Source of the DNA: a virus
Direction: 5' to 3' (one strand)
Virus record (IMG/VR): IMGVR_UViG_3300020201_000067
Location: 1-33,865 of that record
Length of the DNA: 33,865 nt
Shown: piece by piece, positions 24,155 to 31,814 of the stretch
Layout of the letters: every line of letters begins with the position of its first letter
Numbering within the stretch: position 1 is the stretch's first letter
Made by a program: the position numbers and the translations under genes
The notes under the pieces: model-generated
What the model saw: only the letters and a program-made list of their open reading frames with translations
Database searches by the model: none
What the model was told of the DNA's origin: nothing

Positions 24155-24793
24155 ATGTCATTCAAAATTACTAGACACTCAGGTGAATATGAAAAAGATT
24201 CTAATCTTGCTGGTTGGTTAAAAAGTTTCGTTAAAGATATTGAAACGGTGGCTGCTGCAAGCCCCTCCACACCTGTCACAGCTATTGATAGGGCGAGAGA
24301 GCGTGAGCGTGAACAAGAGGCTTATTATGCTTCAGCTCGCGGAGTGTTAGGGCAAACAAAACGTTTTAGCAGTGTGGAAGATGCCGTAAAAGACATGCAA
24401 GAAAGAACTGGTTTAAATATATATCTGGGTAAACTTTCTAGTAAAGAAGAGAGTAATGTTAAAAAAGCATCAATGGAAGTTAGTATTCCTGCAGTATTAC
24501 AAGAGTACGGATCATTAGCTGACAACGTAGATATTTTTCTAAATAATATTATAAAAACTTATCAAAATGCTTCAGTGATTCAATTACAAGATGAATTATT
24601 AACAAATTTTCGGAAACTAGATTTGAAGGCGATATATAATGATGAGACGGTAAAGTACTTAAGTGATAAGATTTTACAAAATAAAAAGCCGGGACAAGTT
24701 CAGTATAATTCTGGGTTAGGTTTAGATTACTCTGCTGATTTAGTCGGTGAAAACAGCGATTGGATGGCTGGATTAAGGCCTGGAGGCAAGTAA
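24155..24793 (+). CDS. Hypothetical virion-type protein
   Basis: A 212-residue protein of unknown role. The N-terminal third contains a charged helix (DRAREREREQEAYYASARG), the middle a short segment with VKKASMEVS, and the rest is helical with a glycine-rich end (WMAGLRPGGK). No cysteine cluster, signal peptide or membrane span is seen. A GGATAAATA stretch precedes the ATG. It is the last gene before the second GIY-YIG endonuclease and would otherwise be next to the large terminase, so a head or packaging role is likely by position. Confidence 0.55.
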   Translation: MSFKITRHSGEYEKDSNLAGWLKSFVKDIETVAAASPSTPVTAIDRAREREREQEAYYASARGVLGQTKRFSSVEDAVKDMQERTGLNIYLGKLSSKEESNVKKASMEVSIPAVLQEYGSLADNVDIFLNNIIKTYQNASVIQLQDELLTNFRKLDLKAIYNDETVKYLSDKILQNKKPGQVQYNSGLGLDYSADLVGENSDWMAGLRPGGK

Positions 24794-24805
24794 GGGTAAA
24801 AGTGA

Positions 24806-25654
24806 ATGGAAGATATGGGAGAGGTAAAAGATAAAAAATGTAAAGATATAATTTATTACATATATAAAATTGTAAACCAAATTAATGGTAAGATGTATAT
24901 TGGGTATACGAATGATATAAAAAGAAGAGTTGCTGAGCACATAAAAAGTTCTCGCCTTCATATATCAAACACAAACTGTCAATATATACATAAAGCTATT
25001 AAGAAATATGGTTTTAAAAATTTTACTCTAAATATCATTAATTGTGCTAATACTAAAAAACGCATTATAGAATTAGAAATGGCTTATATAAAATATTATG
25101 AATCTTTTGGATTACAAGGATATAATTTAACTAAAGGTGGAGATGGAAGATCTGGTCCATGCAGTAAAGAAACAATAGAGAAATTAAAAAAATATAAAGC
25201 TTCAGATGAAGTTAGAAAAAAAATTAGCGAAACTCATAAAAAAAATAAAAATAACGCTGGTGCAAATTCTTTCAGTGCAAAACTGACAGATTCGGACATT
25301 CATGAAATCAGAAACTTGCATTATAATGAAAATTTATCAAATGTAGAAATTGCAAAAAAATACAATGTTAAACCTTGTAGTATTGGTAAAATTATTAACG
25401 GTTTAACATGGAAAAATGTTTCAATTAATCCTTCCATACAAAAAAAAGTTGATCAAATTAATAAATATCCTGCCAAAATAAGAAGAAGCATTAATAGCCA
25501 TAAAACAAAATTAAATGTTGATGATGTTATAAAGATAAGAAAATTTTATGATGAAGAAAAATTATCTTTAACTAAAATACACCAATTGTATCCAGAACTT
25601 TCTTATTCAACTATTTGTTATGTTGCCAGAAGAATTTCTTGGAAACATGTATGA
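24806..25654 (+). CDS. GIY-YIG homing endonuclease, paralogue of the gene at 21479
   Basis: A 282-residue endonuclease with the GIY-YIG domain at the N-terminus (YIYKIVNQINGKMYIGYT), a linker with KETIEKLKKYK that resembles a NUMOD-type DNA-binding segment, and two HTH repeats ending LTWKNV and ISWKHV. The related gene at 21479 has four repeats. The ATG at 24806 follows AAGGG at a rather long distance; GTG 24802 is an alternative start. Directly after the stop, in another frame, lies a piece of a further HTH repeat ending LSWKHVK, so this gene has lost or gained part of its C-terminus. It lies just before the large terminase. Confidence 0.9.
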   Translation: MEDMGEVKDKKCKDIIYYIYKIVNQINGKMYIGYTNDIKRRVAEHIKSSRLHISNTNCQYIHKAIKKYGFKNFTLNIINCANTKKRIIELEMAYIKYYESFGLQGYNLTKGGDGRSGPCSKETIEKLKKYKASDEVRKKISETHKKNKNNAGANSFSAKLTDSDIHEIRNLHYNENLSNVEIAKKYNVKPCSIGKIINGLTWKNVSINPSIQKKVDQINKYPAKIRRSINSHKTKLNVDDVIKIRKFYDEEKLSLTKIHQLYPELSYSTICYVARRISWKHV

Positions 25655-25769
25655 AAGATATATTTTTTTGGGAATAGCTAATGTTAAAGAATTATCTGAT
25701 ATATATAAGGTTACACGGGCTACAATAAGAATGTCAATTGCTGGTCTAAGCTGGAAGCATGTAAAATAA
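25647..25769 (+). pseudogene. Out-of-frame HTH-repeat remnant of a GIY-YIG endonuclease
   Basis: A 40-codon frame (ATG 25647, TAA 25767-25769) encodes ELSDIYKVTRATIRMSIAGL followed by SWKHVK. This matches the second half of the HTH repeats in the neighbouring endonuclease, down to the WKHV end. It is shifted relative to that gene and overlaps its last eight bases, so it is best read as a third repeat cut off by a frameshift or partial duplication. It stops one base before the terminase ATG. Confidence 0.65.
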
Positions 25770-25770
25770 T

Positions 25771-27603
25771 ATGACAAATAATAATGATACTTTTAAAAAA
25801 TTTAAAGAAAGTCTATTAACCATAGACCCTGTTACTTTTTGCGAAAAACACTTCTTATTAGATGGTGAAGGTTTTAAGTTGCGAGGAAATGGTTTTAAGC
25901 CGTTTTGCGACATATATAGATATATTGGCATCAAGGCATTAGAAAAAGATAGCAAACCAGTCGTATTAACTAAAGGAAGACAAGTCGGGGCCACCAGTAT
26001 GGCCGCCAATCTTGCACTTTATTTTATGACATCTGGCCTATTTGGTTTTGGAAGGCCACCAATTCGTTTAATACATTGTTTTCCAACACTAGTTCACGTA
26101 TTTCGTTATGTTAAGACCAAACTTTCAACAACCATTGCTAGTTCCATTTCTGACGATATGACTCCGGCCAAACCTGGGAAAAAGAAACTGTCTTTTGTTC
26201 AGGAAAAAATTGATAAATCTTCACAATCAAATGACGCTCAGCAGTTCAAGCAATTTCTTGGCGGTAATTTTCTTATGTGTGAAAGTACAGGAGCTGATGC
26301 GGACAGGCTTCGAGGTGGCACTGTAGACGTAATTTTATATGATGAGATTCAGGATATTCCAAAGTTAGCGATTCAAAACGGTAATAAAATTCTTACTCAG
26401 GCAAAATACGGACCAACTGGCAAGGGTGTTCAGGTTTATTTGGGCACACCGAAATTAAAGGGCTCGTACTACTGGGAGATTTGGAATAATTCTACTCAGC
26501 AATATTATCATTTAGGTTGTGAGCAATGTGAAGAATATTTTCCTCTTTACACTCCTGGGTCAGATCTTTGGGAGAAGATTTGGTTGACAGGATTTATTGT
26601 AAAGTGTCCTCATTGTGGATGTGAGCAAGACAAGAGAGATGCCGCTGAGAGGGGGAAGTGGATAACGGATCGACAAAGCGATGATTACAAGTACATTGGT
26701 TTTCATATTAACCAGTTATATCTTCCTATATTTACTAAGGAAGATATAATAGCGATGAAGCCTGAAAACGATCAGGAGATGGGTGAAATCACTTATCAGA
26801 ATGAAGTTTTGGGAGAGTTTTATTCTGGTGATGCTTCTCCAATTACGGCGGAAGAGATTAGGGACAAGTGTGGTGATGCTGGGAGGAAGATGACTACTCA
26901 AGTTTTACCTAGCGATAAGATAAATATTTACGCTGGTTTCGATTGGGGTAAAAAGGCAAGTCTTTCTGGGGATAAGGGTCAGTCATATAGTTCATGTGTT
27001 GTACTTGCAGAGCAAGCTGGAAAGTTATCAATAATTTACACGACTTTATTAAAGAGAAATAATTTTGAAGAGAAGCAGCAAGTTGTAGAAAAGATTATGC
27101 GTCAATATTCTGTAAAGTGGGCAGTTGGAGATATTGGTTATGCGAATGATCTTACGGAAGTTTTATCAAACAAGTATCAAAATTTTATGGCATCAAGAGC
27201 TGTTGGAACATTAAATGCAAAAATTCGTTGTGTTGACACTGGCGATAATGGCACAAAAGAAATTCAATTTGCTCGTGACTATCATTTACAAGAAGTATTT
27301 GATTTGATGAAAAGAGGTTTAATTAGGTTTCCGATGGGCGATTATGAAAAAATAGCATGGTTAATTTCGCATTGTTCTAGCATGGAGTTAAAAGTTACAA
27401 AATCTGCGGTGAATGAGCCGATAACTCGTTTTTGTAAGGGAAGCACTCCTAACGATGGTTTAGCAGCTTTAGTTAACGCTTATTTGGCTTATAAGTTTGA
27501 TAAATCGGGCGGTTTTGAAAGCAGCAAGGGTAATTTTTTAACCAATACAGATAAAGATGACGGTAAAATTTTAGCAATCACAGCCTACTTACCACATATC
27601 TAA
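25771..27603 (+). CDS. terL: Large terminase subunit
   Basis: A 610-residue packaging motor. The ATPase has a deviant Walker A, KGRQVGATS (68-76), with Ala where most have Lys, and Walker B VDVILYDE (185-192, D191 E192). A zinc site inserted between the domains uses C250/C253 and C279/C282 (KCPHCGCEQ). The RNase H-like nuclease has FDWGKK (D391), VGDIGYANDL (D454, D460) and NDGLAAL (D562). It pumps DNA into the prohead through the portal encoded next. The start is the ATG one base after the HTH remnant, with no strong Shine-Dalgarno, so its original leader may have been changed by the endonuclease insertion. The small-subunit candidate is 7 kb upstream. Confidence 0.95.
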   Translation: MTNNNDTFKKFKESLLTIDPVTFCEKHFLLDGEGFKLRGNGFKPFCDIYRYIGIKALEKDSKPVVLTKGRQVGATSMAANLALYFMTSGLFGFGRPPIRLIHCFPTLVHVFRYVKTKLSTTIASSISDDMTPAKPGKKKLSFVQEKIDKSSQSNDAQQFKQFLGGNFLMCESTGADADRLRGGTVDVILYDEIQDIPKLAIQNGNKILTQAKYGPTGKGVQVYLGTPKLKGSYYWEIWNNSTQQYYHLGCEQCEEYFPLYTPGSDLWEKIWLTGFIVKCPHCGCEQDKRDAAERGKWITDRQSDDYKYIGFHINQLYLPIFTKEDIIAMKPENDQEMGEITYQNEVLGEFYSGDASPITAEEIRDKCGDAGRKMTTQVLPSDKINIYAGFDWGKKASLSGDKGQSYSSCVVLAEQAGKLSIIYTTLLKRNNFEEKQQVVEKIMRQYSVKWAVGDIGYANDLTEVLSNKYQNFMASRAVGTLNAKIRCVDTGDNGTKEIQFARDYHLQEVFDLMKRGLIRFPMGDYEKIAWLISHCSSMELKVTKSAVNEPITRFCKGSTPNDGLAALVNAYLAYKFDKSGGFESSKGNFLTNTDKDDGKILAITAYLPHI

Positions 27604-27617
27604 AATTCAAGGTTTTT

Positions 27618-29354
27618 ATGTCAAAAAGTGAAACGTTTCTTAATTCCAGAAATTTACCACCAGCAATCTCTGCAAACATGTGGAAGCAGGTCTCGGGCAC
27701 TCGTAGGGAGGGTTTAGAGCAAGAGGTAATGAATGGGACTTTTAGAGAGTCGGTAACAACAAACACTCATTATATAAATCAAAATTTAACATCTACATCG
27801 GCTGGTAATGTTATTGGTATGAAGATGAAGAAATCAGCATCAACATTTGGTGGGGGGTCTGGTGGTGGTGCATCGAGTTCAGGCTGGGGCGGTTCTGGCG
27901 GTTCTGCAATGCAGACAACGGAGGTTTATTCTCCTTTATGGCTGATGTCAAATTTAAATCTTCCAAGAGATTTAGCGACATTAAATGCGTGGTCAAGATC
28001 ATTTTTTGCTTTAAACCCAATTGTACAAAACGCAATTTCTTTACATGCTACATATCCAATTTCCAAGTTAAATATTAAATGCAGTCACCCTGATGTTCAG
28101 AAATTTTTTGAAGAAATGATTGAGGAGATTGGTTTACTAGACATCTGTATTCAAATTGCTCAAGAATATTGGGTTCTTGGTGAGGCATTTGTTTATGCTG
28201 ATTGGAATGAGAAAACATTAAAGTGGGATCATTTATTACTACAAAATCCTGATTATATGACAGTACAACGTTCGGCCGTTGCAAATCAGCCTTTAATCAG
28301 TATGCGTCCTGACGAGAATTTAAAAAGAATTTGCAAAAGTAATAAGCCTTCTGATAAAAAACAGCGTGAATTTTTGAGTAAAGACATTGTTGATAAGGTT
28401 CAAAAGGGTCAAAATATACCATTTAGTAATTTTAACATGTCACATTTGGCTCGAAGGATATCGCCTTATGAAACACGAGGGACAAGTTTAATTGTTAGTT
28501 CGTTTCGAAGTTTGATGTTATTTGATAAAATTCGTGAATCCAAATTTGCTCAAGCGGATAATTTAATTAATCCATTAACATTAATTAAAGTTGGTGGTGG
28601 AACTGAAGGTTACAAGCCGATGCCTGCTGATTTACAAAAATGGCAAGAAATATTTGAAGATTTACAGTATAACAAAGATAAAAAGTTAATCACACATGAC
28701 GGTGTTACTGTTGAATCAGTTGGTTTAGGTGGTGGTATATATGATACATCAGGAGATATAACTCAACTAATGAAAGAGATTTATATTGGTTTAATGGTAC
28801 CAAGTGTAATTATGGATGGTGGTGGCGATATCACTTACGCTAACGGTGGTGTGGCATTAGATGTATTGCGACAGAGGTATTTTTCTTTTCGAGAGATGTT
28901 ATCAGCGTGGTTGCGTGAAAAAATATTTAAGCCGGTATCTTTAGCTAATGGTTTTGTTTCTTATGAAAACTCAAAAGAGACATTAATTGTTCCCGAGGTA
29001 GAGTGGAACCATATGAGTTTGTTTGATGTTGAATCTCATGTTGGAACGTTAAAAGACTTATCTACATCAGATAATCCAGCAGTATCACTACACACTTTAT
29101 TCACATCTTTAGGTTTAGACTATGATGATGAACAGAGAAAAATACGTCAAGAATTAATTGACAAAACAATTGTATTAAAAGAAAAAGAAGTTCTTGGCGG
29201 CATGAACTTATCAGAACTTAGAGGATTAAGTGCTCAAGATGAAATTACAGAACCTGAACGAGGTGAGCAAACAGAAGAGCCACCATTACCTGGTGAAGAA
29301 TCTGGTATGGATTTAGGCGGTCTAGGAGATTCTGAAGTCATGCCTCAATTATAA
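27618..29354 (+). CDS. Portal protein
   Basis: A 578-residue portal that would form the twelve-fold ring through which DNA enters the head. It directly follows the large terminase, and its sequence has the expected wing and stem character: LPRDLATLNAWSRSFFALNP, then IQIAQEYWVLGEAFVYADWN, and IYIGLMVPSVIMDGGGDITY near the clip and crown. A glycine/serine-rich linker (about residues 75-96) near the N-terminus is probably flexible. The C-terminus is acidic. The gap to the next gene is 51 bases and ends in a strong ribosome site. Confidence 0.9.
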   Translation: MSKSETFLNSRNLPPAISANMWKQVSGTRREGLEQEVMNGTFRESVTTNTHYINQNLTSTSAGNVIGMKMKKSASTFGGGSGGGASSSGWGGSGGSAMQTTEVYSPLWLMSNLNLPRDLATLNAWSRSFFALNPIVQNAISLHATYPISKLNIKCSHPDVQKFFEEMIEEIGLLDICIQIAQEYWVLGEAFVYADWNEKTLKWDHLLLQNPDYMTVQRSAVANQPLISMRPDENLKRICKSNKPSDKKQREFLSKDIVDKVQKGQNIPFSNFNMSHLARRISPYETRGTSLIVSSFRSLMLFDKIRESKFAQADNLINPLTLIKVGGGTEGYKPMPADLQKWQEIFEDLQYNKDKKLITHDGVTVESVGLGGGIYDTSGDITQLMKEIYIGLMVPSVIMDGGGDITYANGGVALDVLRQRYFSFREMLSAWLREKIFKPVSLANGFVSYENSKETLIVPEVEWNHMSLFDVESHVGTLKDLSTSDNPAVSLHTLFTSLGLDYDDEQRKIRQELIDKTIVLKEKEVLGGMNLSELRGLSAQDEITEPERGEQTEEPPLPGEESGMDLGGLGDSEVMPQL

Positions 29355-29405
29355 CAGTAAACTGAGCATAATAAGCCATTATATTATATTAATTGGAGGT
29401 TTTCT

Positions 29406-31814
29406 TTGTCAAACAATAATTACAACGATTTTAACAAATTAGCTCAACAATATGGCTTAAAACACAAGGTAAAGCAATACTTAACTCCTAGTGGTTGGGG
29501 TCGAGGAATTGCTGAACATAGTAATTCATCTTATAAAGATAAGATGGATATTTTGCGCACACAAGATCAGTTAATGCGAGACATTGTGTTAGGTAACAAT
29601 GGAGACCAATCGTTTAAGTCTTTATTAGGATCTGCAAATATTGCATTTAAAGAGGATCGTTATTTAGATGTAACTCATTGGCTTTACACATTAAGCGGTT
29701 CTGTTAAAAAAATGATTGAAGCCGGTGCAGAAGTTCATGATTTATCACCTGAACAATTAGGTGAAGCTTATAGTGATTACACAGATGCTGATTTAGATAA
29801 AGATTTTTTTCAAGATGCTAATGATGGATTTATTTCTAATGCTGGTGTAATGGATTATTTGGGCAAAATGTTTGGCGGAAGTCAAATAGAAAAAATGTAT
29901 TGGAAAAAAATACGAGAAAGAAAAATAGCTGTTCAAGCATTGTTAAGAAGTGCTGATACTTTTTTTGGAATTGTAAATCAAACTTTAGATGTGATGGGAA
30001 CAGCTCGTGCTCAAGGTAGTATCGCCTCGTGGTTAACTGGCTATCAAAGAATAGTAAAAGAATATAATAAATTTTATTCAGGCTTTAAATCAATTTTTGA
30101 AACACATTTAAAAGAGCTTGTTGATTTGGCTAAAAAGAAAAAAGATGCTGAAAAGCAGCTTGCTGATCAAAACAATAAAAAAAGACAAGATGAACGTACT
30201 AAAATTCAACCAAGCAGCACAACTGTTCCTGCCAATTTTGTTTCTCAAGATATTGATGAACAACCAGATGTAGTTGAAGTAGGTGGTGATGTAAGCTCTC
30301 CTAATTCTGGTATTCTTAATACTATTGAACAAGTTCCTGATGAAATCATTATAAATGAAGATGATTTTAAAAAACAAGAATTCAAATCACGTCCACCAAC
30401 TGAAAAAGAATTAGAAGAATCAGCTCGTCGCCAGAAGTTAGTTGCAGATGAAGAAGAGGAGAAGCTTGTTAATAAATTAGTTTCGCTAATAAAAGCTCAC
30501 CCTGAAAAAAGAGATGAATACATAGCGATGTATGAGGCTGGTGATTTTTCATTTTTAGAAGATGAAAAAAATGAAGTGATTGTTGATAAAAATATTAAGC
30601 CTGCTATTGAAAAAAGTATTACAAATCAAAATGTTATTGAAACAGTGCAGCAAGAAGTTTTAGATCAAAAAGAAACTAATAAAGTTGAAGAACCAATGAG
30701 TGTTGATCAGGTTTTAAATGATGAGCCTTTAGAAGTAGCTCCGGAAGAAATTCCAGAAATTATCCCTGAAGTTAAAGAAAAATTAAAAGAGTCGCCTAGA
30801 GATTTGGCTCAAGAAATTGTGAACGAAACAAGTAATGATTTTGATGATGCCTCCGAGGAAGACTCTGAAGAAGATCAGATGTCAAATAAAAATAATTCTG
30901 ACATTACACCAAGTTTTGACAAAAAAATTACTTTAGTTATGCTGCCGAAGCATGGTCTAGATAATATGGAAGAAGAAAAAGTTAAATTAGAAAAACAGCT
31001 TGGTACAGAGGTTGCTTTTGTAACCGAAAAAAGCGCAGAGATGGTTGGTGGAAATTATCTTAATGATAATTACGACGTTGATGTTAAATCATATACGGAA
31101 TTAACAAAAACGAACAAAGATCTTGAAAAAAACGTAGCTAATCTTGATGACCCTGATTTTATAAAGTCATTACCTAGGCTTGGTAATGGCAAGATTTGGG
31201 TTGGTAAAATTATGGATGAAATGTTTAATCATCTTAGTAAAAAAGAGCGGGGTGATGTTAAAAATAAGTTAGTTAAATTAAATGAATCTATACCTGAAAC
31301 AAGTACTCAAACACAGCCAGATCCAGTTACCACTAAAACAAACCCTATTGCGGCTTTTCAAGATGATGCATTAAAAGTTGAAAATCACACCAAAGCTTTA
31401 GAGTCTTTATATGATAAACCATTTTCTGAAATAAAAGAAAATGTTTTTAATTTATTAAAGGATCCTAGTTATATCGAATTACTTCCAACTAATAAAGACG
31501 GGTTGTTTGATTTTAACTTAATTAATAAATTTCCAGAAGCAATTTATGGTGGAAATTTTTTCATTACTTCATTAAGTGCGTACAAAAATAAAAAAGATCT
31601 TTTAGATCAAATGAAACCTTTAAACACAAAAAGTTCATTTTATTTACAAATATTAAAAATTGCAAATAATAAATTTTTCGATGATTTAAAAAATGTTTCA
31701 AGTAAAAAAGAAATGATAACAAAATTATGTGCTCATTCTGAGCTTATTGATACAGTTGATCCTCAACTCAGCATTAGATTACTTCAACAAGCAGTAAAGT
31801 TAAATAATGATTAA
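29406..31814 (+). CDS. Large acidic virion-type protein, TTG start
   Basis: An 802-residue protein of unknown function. It begins with TTG; GGAGG at 29395-29399, six bases upstream, makes this start convincing. The first 230 residues are folded and mainly helical, opening NDFNKLAQQYGLKHK, similar to other proteins in the cluster. A charged coiled coil (VDLAKKKKDAEKQLADQNNK) leads into about 300 acidic, low-complexity residues, then smaller folded segments to the C-terminus. Position after the portal and its composition suggest a scaffold-like, head or internal virion protein. It overlaps the next gene by eight bases. Confidence 0.6.
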   Translation: MSNNNYNDFNKLAQQYGLKHKVKQYLTPSGWGRGIAEHSNSSYKDKMDILRTQDQLMRDIVLGNNGDQSFKSLLGSANIAFKEDRYLDVTHWLYTLSGSVKKMIEAGAEVHDLSPEQLGEAYSDYTDADLDKDFFQDANDGFISNAGVMDYLGKMFGGSQIEKMYWKKIRERKIAVQALLRSADTFFGIVNQTLDVMGTARAQGSIASWLTGYQRIVKEYNKFYSGFKSIFETHLKELVDLAKKKKDAEKQLADQNNKKRQDERTKIQPSSTTVPANFVSQDIDEQPDVVEVGGDVSSPNSGILNTIEQVPDEIIINEDDFKKQEFKSRPPTEKELEESARRQKLVADEEEEKLVNKLVSLIKAHPEKRDEYIAMYEAGDFSFLEDEKNEVIVDKNIKPAIEKSITNQNVIETVQQEVLDQKETNKVEEPMSVDQVLNDEPLEVAPEEIPEIIPEVKEKLKESPRDLAQEIVNETSNDFDDASEEDSEEDQMSNKNNSDITPSFDKKITLVMLPKHGLDNMEEEKVKLEKQLGTEVAFVTEKSAEMVGGNYLNDNYDVDVKSYTELTKTNKDLEKNVANLDDPDFIKSLPRLGNGKIWVGKIMDEMFNHLSKKERGDVKNKLVKLNESIPETSTQTQPDPVTTKTNPIAAFQDDALKVENHTKALESLYDKPFSEIKENVFNLLKDPSYIELLPTNKDGLFDFNLINKFPEAIYGGNFFITSLSAYKNKKDLLDQMKPLNTKSSFYLQILKIANNKFFDDLKNVSSKKEMITKLCAHSELIDTVDPQLSIRLLQQAVKLNND

